NCBI RefSeq assembly: GCF_009789555.1
Contig: NZ_CP046902.1
Coordinates: 4,480,001 to 4,544,000 of the forward strand
Direction of reading: 5' to 3'
Origin: Stutzerimonas stutzeri
Lineage (GTDB): Bacteria; Pseudomonadota; Gammaproteobacteria; Pseudomonadales; Pseudomonadaceae
DNA length: 64,000 nucleotides
Positions 1 through 11,092 of the stretch are shown here, piece after piece; position 1 is the stretch's first letter; each line of letters starts with the position of its first letter. The position numbers were made by a program, and so were the translations under genes. Under the pieces are notes generated by a model, which saw only the letters and a list, made by a program, of their open reading frames with translations, was not told the DNA's origin and did not search any database.

Positions 1-307
1 ACTCCAGCAGGTCACGCTGTGCATCGGCGTTATTTTCCAGCAGGTGGAGCAGCGGGTCGCTGAATGTCGACCCCAGGGACTCGGCGACGAAATTCCCACC
101 GCCATGACGACTGACCAGCAGCCCCTTCGCCGCCAGCTTCTGAATGGCTTCGCGCAGTGACGGACGGGACACGCCGAACTGCTCGGCCAGCATGCGCTCG
201 GCAGGCAAGCGCTCGCCGGCCCTCAGGGTACCCTCAAGGATCATGGTCTCAAGCTGCTCGACGATGTTATCGGCAAGCCTGCGCTGACGCACCGTTCCCA
301 CTTCCAT
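1..307 (-). CDS. lldR: LldR, GntR/FadR-family lactate-responsive repressor (3' part outside the window)
   Basis: About 102 N-terminal residues are visible, starting at the ATG complementary to 305-307, and the frame stays open to base 1. They form a GntR winged helix: the segment around residues 10-75 includes RLPAERMLAEQFGVSRPSL and a wing ending GGGNFVAESLG. The FCD ligand-binding domain lies off the window. The gene is divergent from lldP, as in Pseudomonas lldR-lldP-lldD-dld loci, where LldR represses the operon until lactate binds. Two TGGT-N3-ACCA sites in the intergenic region fit its operators. The family call is secure; lactate as effector is inferred from context. Confidence 0.9.
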   Translation of the reverse strand, partial: MEVGTVRQRRLADNIVEQLETMILEGTLRAGERLPAERMLAEQFGVSRPSLREAIQKLAAKGLLVSRHGGGNFVAESLGSTFSDPLLHLLENNADAQRDLLE

Positions 308-320
308 GACGCCTCTCGAT

Positions 321-331
321 TGGTTTGACCA
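321..331. promoter_or_regulatory. Candidate LldR operator O1
   Basis: The 11-mer TGGTTTGACCA is a dyad (TGGT-N3-ACCA) lying 14 bases upstream of the lldR start codon, so it is placed for autoregulation. The same core recurs at 460-470. FadR/LldR-type GntR proteins commonly bind TNGT/ACNA dyads; assignment to LldR is inferred from position. Confidence 0.55.
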
Positions 332-452
332 TTGTACGAATTCCAGCGTAGCCATCCGCTAGAGCCGCTGCAACGGACCTTACTGCGACCAAAGTCTATA
401 GCTGCCTAATTGACGCCGCCGCGACAGAACTCTTACGCTGGCCGGACTTCAA

Positions 453-477
453 TGTAAATTGGTAATACCACTTTACA
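453..477. promoter_or_regulatory. Candidate LldR operator O2 upstream of lldP
   Basis: A 25-bp interrupted palindrome begins TGTAAA, ends TTTACA and contains the core TGGTAATACCA at 460-470. It lies about 110 bases before the lldP start, 139 bases from the matching core at 321-331. The pair of operators would allow LldR to control both divergent promoters, possibly by looping. Confidence 0.55.
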
Positions 478-586
478 TCAAGGAGCGACCAACAAGAAGA
501 GGACTACTTAATGCGGTCTCCATTCATCTACGCATCGCCGGTCCGCTCGGGCCACCATTCGCTCAATTCGATCATGGAAGCCTGAG

Positions 587-2281
587 ATGTCTAACGGATT
601 GCTCGCCCTGTTCGCCTTTACCCCGATCCTGCTCGCCGCCGTTCTGCTGATTGGCCTGCGCTGGCCTGCCAGCCGCGCCATGCCTGTGGTGTTTCTGTTC
701 ACCGCCGCCATTGGCCTATTCGTCTGGGATATGAGCTTCACCCGCATCATTGCCTCGACGCTGCAGGGTCTGGTCATCACGCTGGGACTGCTGTGGATCA
801 TTTTCGGCGCGATCCTGCTGCTCAACACCCTCAAGCATTCCGGCGGGATCACCGCCATTCGTGCCGGTTTCACCACCATCAGCCCCGATCGGCGCATTCA
901 GGCGATCATCATTGCCTGGCTGTTCGGCTGCTTCATCGAGGGCGCTTCCGGTTTCGGCACGCCTGCTGCCATCGCGGCCCCTTTGCTGGTTGCCGTTGGC
1001 TTTCCGGCCATGGCGGCGGTACTCATGGGCATGCTGGTGCAAAGCACCCCGGTGTCCTTCGGCGCGGTGGGTACGCCAATCGTCGTCGGTGTGAACAGTG
1101 GCCTGGACACCGCCACGCTGGGCGCGCAGCTGGCCGCGCAAGGCTCGAGCTGGGATGCGTTCCTGCAACAGATCACCAGCAGCGTGGCGATCACCCACGC
1201 CATCGTCGGTACCGTGATGCCGCTTGTCATGGCACTGATGCTGACGCGCTTCTTCGGCAAGGAAAAAAGCTGGAAGGCCGGCTTCGAAGTGCTGCCCTTC
1301 GCACTGTTCGCCGGGCTCGCCTTCACATTGCCCTACGTCGCCACGGGCGTCCTGCTCGGCCCGGAGTTCCCATCGCTGCTGGGTGGCCTCGTCGGTCTGG
1401 CCATCGTGACCACCGCCGCCCGGTTCAATTTCCTGGTGCCGAAAAAAACCTGGGATTTCGCCGACGCCAAGGATTGGCCAGCCGAGTGGATCGGCACCAT
1501 CGAAATGAAGCTCGATGACCTGGCCGCACGCCCGATGAGCGCCCTGCGTGCCTGGCTGCCTTATGTACTGGTCGGTGCGATCCTGGTGATCAGCCGCATC
1601 TTCCCGCAGGTGTCCGCCGCGCTGAAATCGGTCTCGCTCGCCTTCTCCAACATCCTCGGAGAAGCGGGTGTCAGCGCCAGCATCGAGCCGCTGTTCCTGC
1701 CAGGCGGTATTCTGGTGGCCGTCGTGCTGATCACGTTTTTCATCCACGGTATGCGCGCGGCCGAACTCAAAGCGGCCGTCAAGGAGTCCAGCGGCGTGCT
1801 GCTCAGCGCCGGATTCGTCCTGCTGTTCACCGTGCCGATGGTACGCATCCTGATCAACTCGGGCGTGAATGCGGGCGACCTGCCGAGCATGCCGATCGCC
1901 ATGGCCCGTTATGTCGCCGACAGCGTAGGCGGCATTTATCCGCTGCTGGCGCCGTCGGTCGGTGCGCTGGGCGCCTTCCTGGCCGGATCGAATACGGTCA
2001 GCAACATGATGTTCAGCCAGTTCCAGTTCGGCGTCGCACAATCGCTGGGTATTTCCGGCGCGATGATCGTCGCCACGCAAGCGGTCGGTGCGGCTGCCGG
2101 CAACATGGTGGCGATCCACAACGTGGTCGCCGCCTCGGCTACCGTGGGCCTGCTCGGTCGCGAGGGCGTCACGCTGCGAAAGACCGTTTGGCCTACCCTG
2201 TACTACGTACTGTTCACCGGTGTGATCGGCATGCTGGCAATCTATCTGCTGGGCGTGACGGACCCGCTGGTCGGCGTCTGA
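587..2281 (+). CDS. lldP: L-lactate permease LldP
   Basis: A 564-residue, strongly hydrophobic protein with many membrane segments, the usual length for the LctP/LldP family of lactate:proton symporters in the inner membrane. Family-typical stretches are visible, such as FIEGASGFGTPAAIAAP near residues 115-130 and an SNTVSNMMFSQFQ segment near 470. It imports L- and D-lactate (also glycolate in related proteins). It is the first gene of the lactate operon, divergent from lldR, and followed by lldD after 165 bases. The start at 587 is chosen for full family length; a GGAAG lies just upstream. Confidence 0.95.
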   Translation: MSNGLLALFAFTPILLAAVLLIGLRWPASRAMPVVFLFTAAIGLFVWDMSFTRIIASTLQGLVITLGLLWIIFGAILLLNTLKHSGGITAIRAGFTTISPDRRIQAIIIAWLFGCFIEGASGFGTPAAIAAPLLVAVGFPAMAAVLMGMLVQSTPVSFGAVGTPIVVGVNSGLDTATLGAQLAAQGSSWDAFLQQITSSVAITHAIVGTVMPLVMALMLTRFFGKEKSWKAGFEVLPFALFAGLAFTLPYVATGVLLGPEFPSLLGGLVGLAIVTTAARFNFLVPKKTWDFADAKDWPAEWIGTIEMKLDDLAARPMSALRAWLPYVLVGAILVISRIFPQVSAALKSVSLAFSNILGEAGVSASIEPLFLPGGILVAVVLITFFIHGMRAAELKAAVKESSGVLLSAGFVLLFTVPMVRILINSGVNAGDLPSMPIAMARYVADSVGGIYPLLAPSVGALGAFLAGSNTVSNMMFSQFQFGVAQSLGISGAMIVATQAVGAAAGNMVAIHNVVAASATVGLLGREGVTLRKTVWPTLYYVLFTGVIGMLAIYLLGVTDPLVGV

Positions 2282-2294
2282 TGTAATGCACAAG

Positions 2295-2321
2295 CTTCGC
2301 CCCGGGATGCTCGGGGCGAAG
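2295..2321 (+). other. Perfect stem-loop between lldP and lldD
   Basis: CTTCGCCCCG (2295-2304) pairs perfectly with CGGGGCGAAG (2312-2321) across a 7-base loop. No U-run follows, so it is not a classical terminator. It may stabilise the lldP mRNA end or reduce read-through into lldD. Confidence 0.5.
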
Positions 2322-2446
2322 GCGTTTGGAATGCTGTCCTGTTCACGTTCAGCCTCGTCTGACAGAACAACCCGGATCTGAACACCGCCTTCGTCGACGA
2401 CGAACGCATCACGAGACTTACCTCGCTCAATCGGTGAGAACACACG

Positions 2447-3616
2447 ATGATCATTTCTGCCTCTACGGATTACCGCGCTGCTGCAAAACGCAAACTGCCG
2501 CCCTTCCTGTTCCACTACGTCGACGGTGGCGCTTACGCCGAGTACACCCTGCGGCGCAACGTCGACGATCTGGCCAGTATTGCGTTGCGCCAGCGGGTGC
2601 TTCGCAACATGTCCGAACTCAGCCTGGAAACTCAGCTGTTCGGCGAGACCCTGTCGATGCCCGTTGTGCTCGCACCGGTTGGCCTGACCGGCATGCTCGC
2701 CCGTCGAGGTGAAGTCCAGGCCGCCCGCGCCGCCGACAAGAAAGGGATTCCGTTCACGTTGTCCACCGTATCGGTCTGCCCGATCGAGGAAGTCGCGCCG
2801 GCGATCAAGCGGCCCATGTGGTTCCAGCTGTACGTCCTGAAGGACCGCGGCTTCATGAAGAATGCCCTGGAGCGCGCCAAGGCCGCCGGCGTCACCACCC
2901 TGGTGTTCACCGTCGACATGCCGACCCCCGGCGCGCGCTACCGCGACGCCCATTCCGGCATGAGCGGTCCGAACGCCAACATGCGTCGCATGCTGCAAGC
3001 CATGACCCATCCTTTCTGGGCGTGGGACGTAGGCCTGCACGGCAAACCGCACGACCTGGGGAACATCTCCACCTATCGCGGACATCCGACCGGACTGGAA
3101 GACTACATCGGCTGGCTGGCGGCCAATTTCGACCCCTCGATTTCCTGGAAGGACCTGGAGTGGATTCGAGAATTCTGGGACGGCCCAATGGTCATCAAGG
3201 GCATTCTCGATGCCGAGGATGCCCGCGACGCCGTCACCTTCGGCGCTGACGGGATCATCGTCTCCAACCACGGCGGTCGCCAGCTCGACGGCGTGCTCTC
3301 CAGCGCCCGCGCCATGCCGGCTATCGCCGACGCCGTTAAAGGCGATCTGAAAATCCTCGCGGACTCCGGTATCCGCAGCGGCCTGGACGTGGTCCGCATG
3401 ATCGCCCTGGGCGCCGACACCGTCATGCTCGGTCGCGCCTTTGCCTATGCGCTGGCGGCTGACGGCGAGGCCGGCGTGACCAATCTGCTCAACCTGATCG
3501 ACAAGGAGATGCGCGTGGCGATGGTGCTGACCGGCGCCAAATCCATCAGCGAGATCACAGCCGATTCGCTGGTTCGCGAGCTGGGCCAATACCAGACCAC
3601 CAAACACGTCGAATGA
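2447..3616 (+). CDS. lldD: L-lactate dehydrogenase (FMN, quinone-linked) LldD
   Basis: A 389-residue FMN-dependent alpha-hydroxy acid dehydrogenase that oxidises L-lactate to pyruvate and passes electrons to the membrane quinone pool. Visible family marks are the N-terminal DYRAAAKRKLPPFLFHYVDGG, the substrate/FMN Tyr-Asp region (FTVDMPTPGARYRD near 155-170), and the catalytic His/Arg block GIIVSNHGGRQLDG near 275-285, followed by the FMN phosphate-binding ALGADTVMLGRAF. Length equals the Pseudomonas enzyme. It sits between lldP and dld in one transcription unit. Confidence 0.96.
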   Translation: MIISASTDYRAAAKRKLPPFLFHYVDGGAYAEYTLRRNVDDLASIALRQRVLRNMSELSLETQLFGETLSMPVVLAPVGLTGMLARRGEVQAARAADKKGIPFTLSTVSVCPIEEVAPAIKRPMWFQLYVLKDRGFMKNALERAKAAGVTTLVFTVDMPTPGARYRDAHSGMSGPNANMRRMLQAMTHPFWAWDVGLHGKPHDLGNISTYRGHPTGLEDYIGWLAANFDPSISWKDLEWIREFWDGPMVIKGILDAEDARDAVTFGADGIIVSNHGGRQLDGVLSSARAMPAIADAVKGDLKILADSGIRSGLDVVRMIALGADTVMLGRAFAYALAADGEAGVTNLLNLIDKEMRVAMVLTGAKSISEITADSLVRELGQYQTTKHVE

Positions 3617-3621
3617 GCCCC

Positions 3622-3646
3622 ACGGGCCGTGTTCCCCGCGGCCCGT
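3622..3646 (+). other. Stem-loop between lldD and dld
   Basis: ACGGGCCG (3622-3629) pairs with CGGCCCGT (3639-3646) in the short lldD-dld gap. No T-tract follows, so it is more likely an RNA-stability or attenuation structure than a terminator. Confidence 0.4.
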
Positions 3647-3665
3647 TTGACCTCCCGGAGTCCGC

Positions 3666-6515
<2,850 letters not shown>

Positions 6516-6672
6516 GCAGGCGCAGCAAAGGGCAGACAAAAAAGATGAAACGCTCGAGCGCAACCGCAGTCCGAAGATAAGAGCCGCAATGAAGGCTCGA
6601 CTCGCCTCGGCGCCGCCGCGCAACAGCAGGATCAGGCAGGCCCGCCGGGAAGTTAACGCCCTGGAGGATCTC

Positions 6673-6981
6673 ATGAAAAAATATGCCCTACTTGCTGCAG
6701 CAGCTCTGATCGCCAGTCCCGCCGCGTTTGCTGCAGACCAGGACCTTTGCCAGCTCAACATGCAGGAAATCGACGACAACATGTCCACCAGCCAGGTGAC
6801 ACTCGGCGAACCAGCGCGCAGCGAAGTCGAAGAGCTGATCAGCCAGGCCCGTCAGGCCCAGCAATCGGGCGATACCGAAACCTGCATCGCCCATTCGACC
6901 AAAGCCCTGCAAGAGCTCGAAGGCCCCGGCAGCTCCGGCAGCACTGGCACCAGCGGAACCGGTTCGGGCAGCAGCAACTAA
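6673..6981 (+). CDS. Small exported protein of unknown function
   Basis: A 102-residue protein starting at the ATG at 6673, eight bases after a GGAGG. Residues 1-20 are a clear Sec signal peptide (MKKYALLAAAALIASPAAFA). The mature part has two cysteines (DLCQLN, TETCIA) that could form a disulphide, an acidic helical centre, and a low-complexity Gly/Ser/Thr tail (GSSGSTGTSGTGSGSS). The frame is open further upstream into dld but that part overlaps the dld coding region and is not expected to be translated. I do not recognise the family; it is most likely periplasmic. Confidence 0.75.
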   Translation: MKKYALLAAAALIASPAAFAADQDLCQLNMQEIDDNMSTSQVTLGEPARSEVEELISQARQAQQSGDTETCIAHSTKALQELEGPGSSGSTGTSGTGSGSSN

Positions 6982-6990
6982 GCCCGTTCA

Positions 6991-7018
6991 GGCAAGGCTA
7001 CCAGCAGTCGGCCTTGCC
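6991..7018 (+). terminator. Probable terminator of the small exported protein gene
   Basis: GGCAAGGC (6991-6998) pairs with GCCTTGCC (7011-7018), followed by CATTTC. It lies 10 bases after the stop codon and before the tmRNA gene. The T-tract is poor, so it is only a likely terminator. Confidence 0.45.
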
Positions 7019-7136
7019 CATTTCACCGGCCGCTTGAATACCGATGAAATACCCCAAAACCAAAGGATCAAGCAATCGACGTGGCCAGGCATTCTGGCGT
7101 ACACTGTGCAGCACATGAGGCTGCAACACACCTCAT

Positions 7137-7515
7137 GGGGCCGATTAGGATTCGACGCCGGTAACAAAACTCTAGGTGCATGCCGAGTTGGTAACAGAAC
7201 TCGTAAATCCACTGTTGCAAACTTATAGTTGCCAACGACGACAACTACGAAGGGTACGCGCTAGCCGCCTAACCTTCATCTGGTCGCTTCGGCGCCAGCG
7301 GTCACTAGGGGATGCCTGTAAACCCGAAATGACTGTCAGATAGAACAGGATCGCCGCCAAGTTCGCTGCAGACGTAACGGCTAAAACTCATGCAGCTCGC
7401 TCCAAGCACCCTGCCAATCGGGCGGCGCGGAGTTAACTCAATAGATTTGGCTAAGCATGTAGTACCGACAGTGGAGAGCTGGCGGACGGGGGTTCAAATC
7501 CCCCCGGCTCCACCA
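7137..7515 (+). ncRNA. ssrA: tmRNA (transfer-messenger RNA)
   Basis: The 5' end GGGGCCGATTAGGATTCGAC and 3' end with T-loop GGGGGTTCAAATCCCCC and GGCTCCACCA form the tRNA-like acceptor of tmRNA. The 5' GGGGCC pairs with GGCTCC, with one G-U pair. The mRNA-like part at 7231-7272 encodes the tag ANDDNYEGYALAA followed by TAA, ending in the usual proteolysis signal ALAA. Length is 379 bases. It rescues stalled ribosomes with SmpB. The encoded CCA at 7513-7515 is followed at once by a terminator and then by a decayed gene, consistent with ssrA 3' ends being integration sites. Confidence 0.97.
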
Positions 7516-7526
7516 ATTCGAAACAC

Positions 7527-7566
7527 CTAAACCCCTGATTTTCCTAGTGAATTTCGGGGGTTTTTG
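7527..7566 (+). terminator. Rho-independent terminator of ssrA
   Basis: AAACCCC (about 7528-7534) pairs with GGGGGTTT (7556-7563) around an AT-rich loop and is followed by T residues. It begins about a dozen bases after the tmRNA CCA end. Confidence 0.7.
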
Positions 7567-7814
7567 CTTTCTGCGATAGCGACTGTCGAAAGCGTATCGA
7601 AGACTTGCGCCTGCTGAGGGGCAGCTTCGCTCTCGGCAACGTTGCTGATCTTCACCGAGCCATCCTGAAATCGGGCAACGACCTCGAGCTGTCCACCCAT
7701 TGCTTCGATATGGCTTTGCAGTGTGGAGATGTGCATACCGGTGCGCTTCGCCCTCTTCGCGATCGACGGCTGCTGTACGTGCCACCGCTCGGCCAACATC
7801 TTCTGTGGCAACCA
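7527..7814 (-). pseudogene. Remnant of an XRE-family (HigA-like) regulator
   Basis: An open minus-strand frame carries a recognisable antitoxin-like helix-turn-helix tail: MLAERWHVQQPSIAKRAKRT, then HISTLQSHIEAMGG, then QLEVVARFQDGSVKIS. Intact relatives have a longer N-terminal helix and an upstream toxin partner. Here the upstream part of the frame (about 7815-7997) is unrelated sequence running into the LysR gene, with no start codon in context, and the end runs into the ssrA terminator. I read it as a truncated leftover of a mobile element or toxin-antitoxin module at the ssrA 3' end. Confidence 0.5.
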
Positions 7815-7944
7815 CTCACGAGCAGCAGGAGACTGGGCAATGCGTGGAATCAGCAGACGAAGATTCATGACGGCCACGGATGCAGACGAAGGACTCGCCG
7901 CGCGCAAGATCGATATCACAGAGGCCAGCAAACGAAATGCACAG

Positions 7945-8871
7945 TTAGTTTCGATTACGACTGAAGCTGGCAAAGGTGCTGCGGAGATATTCCTCAAATG
8001 CGTACGTGATTACCGGCAGCTGACGATTTCGCAGGCAGGCCAATACCAGATTGGCGCATGGAAAGCCGCGGTCTTCTATCTCCCGGCTGACAAGTTCGCC
8101 ACCGACGCACGGCGCGCCGATCTCGATCTGGAAGGTAAGCGCTTGCTCGTAACGCAGATAGCCGAGCAAAAACTCGAAGCTATTGCTTTCAATCGACGGT
8201 CGCAGTTTGATCGAGCGTCGAGCAAGAAAGGCATCCAGCAATTGCCTGCCCGCGATCTCGCGCCCCGGCAACACGAGCGGATAATCCAGGCATTGCCGCA
8301 GCCTGACGGGACCGGCCTGCGCCGCCAGGGGATGATCCCGATGCATCACTAAGCACAGTGGCTGTACCAGTTCGTCCAGACGAACGATGTCCGATTCAGG
8401 TGTGAGATGAAAGATCAGCGCCAAGTCAGATTCGAACGTGCGCAGGGAATCCAACGCTCGACTGTGATCACCCACCTGCACGTGAAACTCGACTAATGGA
8501 TGCTTTTTCTTGAAGCCGGCAATGCGCTCCGGCAGAAAATCTGCAGCCGCCGCCTGGCTGACGACGATACGCACGCAGCCGCGCCGCAGCCCTTGAAGGT
8601 CTTCAATCTCCGAGCGTACCTGCTCGAGATGCGCCGAGCGGCTGCGAATGTACTGCACGAACAATTCGCCTGCGGCGGTTAACCGCATCCCCCGGGGAAG
8701 ACGCTCGAACAAGGGCGTACCCAGCTCCGCCTCCAGATCCTGAATACGCCTATTCACCGCCGAGGGCGCGACGTGCAATCGTTCGGCTGCCTGGCGAATC
8801 GACCCCACCCGGGCCACCTCGTCGAGGTAATGGAGAAAGCGGAGATGGTTCAAGAGCCGTTCCTTTGCCAA
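7945..8871 (-). CDS. LysR-family regulator, probably of the divergent catabolic operon
   Basis: A 308-residue LysR-type regulator. The N-terminal winged HTH at about residues 8-65 (FLHYLDEVARVGSIRQAAERL, SAVNRRIQDLEAELGTPLFER) is followed by the periplasmic-binding-protein-like effector domain to about residue 300. It lies 337 bases from, and divergent to, the first gene of the plus-strand ureide/triazine operon, the usual arrangement for a LysR activator and its target. The effector is unknown but is likely a pathway compound. It marks the left edge of the island beside ssrA. Confidence 0.88.
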   Translation of the reverse strand: MAKERLLNHLRFLHYLDEVARVGSIRQAAERLHVAPSAVNRRIQDLEAELGTPLFERLPRGMRLTAAGELFVQYIRSRSAHLEQVRSEIEDLQGLRRGCVRIVVSQAAAADFLPERIAGFKKKHPLVEFHVQVGDHSRALDSLRTFESDLALIFHLTPESDIVRLDELVQPLCLVMHRDHPLAAQAGPVRLRQCLDYPLVLPGREIAGRQLLDAFLARRSIKLRPSIESNSFEFLLGYLRYEQALTFQIEIGAPCVGGELVSREIEDRGFPCANLVLACLRNRQLPVITYAFEEYLRSTFASFSRNRN

Positions 8872-9208
8872 TGCAGTTCGAGCCTGTCATAGCGTTTCGA
8901 GCGGTGTCAATCAAACCCGAATCGCAGCGCCACCGCTCTTCCAGGCGCGTTCAGAAAAGCACTGTTTACTCGCACACCCGCCCCTACCTGGTGCGTCCCT
9001 GGGTGCTCTGGAATTAGCCTGCTTGCGTCATCACATCGCTGTTGAAACTGTCGCAGCGTCAAGTCAGCCGGGACCAGGACGACGATGCGGCCGGGAACCC
9101 TTGCCCCATTAGCGCGGCCTTGGATCGTTGCCGAAACGGCAACGCAACGTCCTTCATAAGCCTCCTTTATCGCAACGCAGATGGCACGCCGACTGCTTCA
9201 TCCCTCAC
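8872..9208. other. Divergent intergenic region between LysR gene and catabolic operon
   Basis: 337 bases without a convincing gene. It should hold the promoters for the LysR gene and for the operon starting at 9209, and a LysR T-N11-A type site, but I could not pick one site over others by eye. An in-frame start for the isochorismatase-like protein as far up as 9128 is possible. Confidence 0.4.
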
Positions 9209-10021
9209 ATGAACGAAAAAACCACTCCTCACGCGCAATTAGCGGCCGCCACTTTCGGTCCGACGCGATCCAATGCCTGGCGTCTGGACGACGCTGGCAT
9301 CAGCCTGTTGCGCCAGCCCCCGTCAATTAGACCGATTCAGATCGAGTCCGAGAGCAGCGCACTGCAGCTCGATCTGGCGCGCAGCGTGCTGATCGTTGTG
9401 GATATGCAAAATGACTTCTGCCACCCGCATGGCTGGTTTGCGCAAAAAGGAGTCAGCATGCGCGCTACCCGCCGACCCATTGCGCGGCTCAAAGCGCTTT
9501 TGCCTGCGTGGCGACAGGCCGGAGCTCAGGTGCTCTGGCTCAACTGGGGCATTCGTAAGGATCTGCTGAACCTGCCGCCAACCGTGCACTTCAAGGGCAA
9601 ACGCAGCGCAGACGGCGTGGGCTATGCAGAGCGCTCACCACTCAATTACGGGTTGTCGGTGGTGCAGGGCGAATGGGGCGCGGAAATCATTAGCGAACTG
9701 TCCGTGGAGCCGGCTGATATTCGCGTCAACAAGCATCGCCTCAGCGGCTTCTGGGATAACGAACTGGATTCAATACTTCGGGCCCAGGGCATCACCACCC
9801 TCTTGTTCGCGGGCATTAATACCGACCGCTGTGTCTTTTCCACGCTGCAGGACGCGGCCTTTCTCGGCTACGACTGCATTCTGCTCAAGGACGTGTGCAG
9901 CACGCCCTCGCCAGCGTATGTCTCCCGCGCCATTCACTTTCTCGTCGAGCAATGCCATGGCTTCGTTGCCACGGGTGCCGCTCTGCAATTGTCTCTCGCA
10001 TCACATCACCAGGAGTGCTGA
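9209..10021 (+). CDS. Isochorismatase-family cysteine hydrolase (amidohydrolase), first gene of island operon
   Basis: About 270 residues from the ATG at 9209; an upstream in-frame start at 9128 exists, and no strong Shine-Dalgarno decides between them. The cysteine-hydrolase triad is visible: Asp65 in VVDMQNDF, Lys in VNKHRLSGFW near 157, and Cys in INTDRCVFST near 185. A roughly 45-residue N-terminal extension precedes the core. Such enzymes cleave linear amides and ureides (N-carbamoylsarcosine, ureidoacrylate, biuret). With transporter, amidohydrolase and cyanuric-hydrolase-like neighbours, it probably hydrolyses a linear intermediate. It is clearly different from the two paralogues on the opposite operon. 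Confidence 0.85.
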   Translation: MNEKTTPHAQLAAATFGPTRSNAWRLDDAGISLLRQPPSIRPIQIESESSALQLDLARSVLIVVDMQNDFCHPHGWFAQKGVSMRATRRPIARLKALLPAWRQAGAQVLWLNWGIRKDLLNLPPTVHFKGKRSADGVGYAERSPLNYGLSVVQGEWGAEIISELSVEPADIRVNKHRLSGFWDNELDSILRAQGITTLLFAGINTDRCVFSTLQDAAFLGYDCILLKDVCSTPSPAYVSRAIHFLVEQCHGFVATGAALQLSLASHHQEC

Positions 10022-10023
10022 AC

Positions 10024-11073
10024 ATGACTTTATCGTCCTACCGATCCCATGTCTGGAAACACCTTACCGCTGCCACGCTCAGCCTCGGCCTGGTTTTCGC
10101 TGGCACAGCTCAGGCCGTTGCCGCGACCGACATCAGCCTGGTACTGAACTGGAAATACGAAGGCGCCCAGGCTTGGTATTTCCTGGCCGAGGACAAGGGC
10201 TATTTCAAGGAACAGGGCCTGAACGTCACCATCGATCAGGGCGAAGGCTCGGCCGCCTCCATTCCCAAGGTGGCCTCGGGCGTCTATGACGCTGGCTTTG
10301 GCGACACCAATGCGCTTATTCAACTGGCCGCCACGCAGCCGGAGCGCGCCCCCGTGGGCGTATACATGATCTACAACACGCCGCCATTCGTGATCGCGGT
10401 CAAGGCTGACAGCCCGATTACGAAACCCAAGGACGTGGAAGGCAAGATCATCGGCGCCCCGGCCAACGACGCAGCGCTCAAGTTGTTTCCGGCCTTCGCG
10501 GAGCTGACCGGCATTGACCAGTCCCAGGTCACCCTCAACAACATGGCGCCCAACCTACGTGAGCAACTGCTGATGCGTGGCCAGATCGATGCGGCCTTTG
10601 GCTACATCACCACTATCAGCTTCAGTGCGAAAGGCATGAAGGTCGACCCAGAGAAGGAGCTGCGCTTTATCCGCTACGGCGATCACGGCATGGATCTTTA
10701 TTCAAACTCGATCTTCTTCTCCCAGGACTTCATCGCCAACAACCCCGAGGCCGTGCGCGGCTTTCTGGTTGCTATCAATCAGGCCATTCAGGACGCGATT
10801 GCCAATCCCGAAGAGGCCATGGATGCGCTGATGAAGCGCGAGCCGCTGCTCAACCGCGCAGTGGAGATGGACAAGATGCTCACCACCGCGCGCAACGATA
10901 TGAGCCATCCGGAGATAGCCGAGATCGGTCTTGGCGACGTGGATGACGAGCGCCTGAAAAAGAACATCGACATAGTCATCGCCGCCAACCGATTGGAAAA
11001 CACGCCGAGTATCGATCAGATCTTCGATCGCCGCTTCCTGCCCGAGCGTGCCGCACGCCCGAGCGAACTCTGA
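10024..11073 (+). CDS. ABC transporter substrate-binding protein (NMT1/TauA/SsuA type)
   Basis: 349 residues from the ATG at 10024, ten bases after AGGAG. It has a signal peptide (about 1-34, ending GTAQAVAA), then the NMT1/THI5-like fold (DISLVLNWKYEGAQAWYFLAE, KGYFKEQGLNVTI). This periplasmic class serves thiamine precursors, taurine, sulfonates, nitrate/nitrile and also pyrimidines and riboflavin. It is followed in the operon by its ATPase (13390) and permease (14277), with two enzymes inserted between. The ligand is probably the cyclic N-rich compound degraded here, which is an inference from context. Confidence 0.85.
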   Translation: MTLSSYRSHVWKHLTAATLSLGLVFAGTAQAVAATDISLVLNWKYEGAQAWYFLAEDKGYFKEQGLNVTIDQGEGSAASIPKVASGVYDAGFGDTNALIQLAATQPERAPVGVYMIYNTPPFVIAVKADSPITKPKDVEGKIIGAPANDAALKLFPAFAELTGIDQSQVTLNNMAPNLREQLLMRGQIDAAFGYITTISFSAKGMKVDPEKELRFIRYGDHGMDLYSNSIFFSQDFIANNPEAVRGFLVAINQAIQDAIANPEEAMDALMKREPLLNRAVEMDKMLTTARNDMSHPEIAEIGLGDVDDERLKKNIDIVIAANRLENTPSIDQIFDRRFLPERAARPSEL

Positions 11074-11092
11074 TACCGGTCCGGAGACCCAC

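Noticed and set aside
2295..2321. Rho-independent terminator after lldP
   Set aside because: The stem is perfect but no U-run follows and lldD continues on the same strand; listed as a stem-loop only.
7430..7515. A separate tRNA gene suggested by GGTTCAAATCC and CCA
   Set aside because: These are the T-loop and acceptor of the tmRNA that begins at 7137; no independent anticodon arm is present.
8941..9060. Possible sigma-54/NtrC promoter before the island operon (GCAC and GGTGC half-sites, TGG...TTGC)
   Set aside because: The GG to GC spacing is not the required ten bases in any alignment I tried, so nitrogen control is not supported by sequence here.
9128..9208. Upstream extension of the first island isochorismatase
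   Set aside because: In frame, but the extra residues (PKRQRNVLHKPPLSQRR) look unlike a protein N-terminus of this family; kept only as an alternative start.
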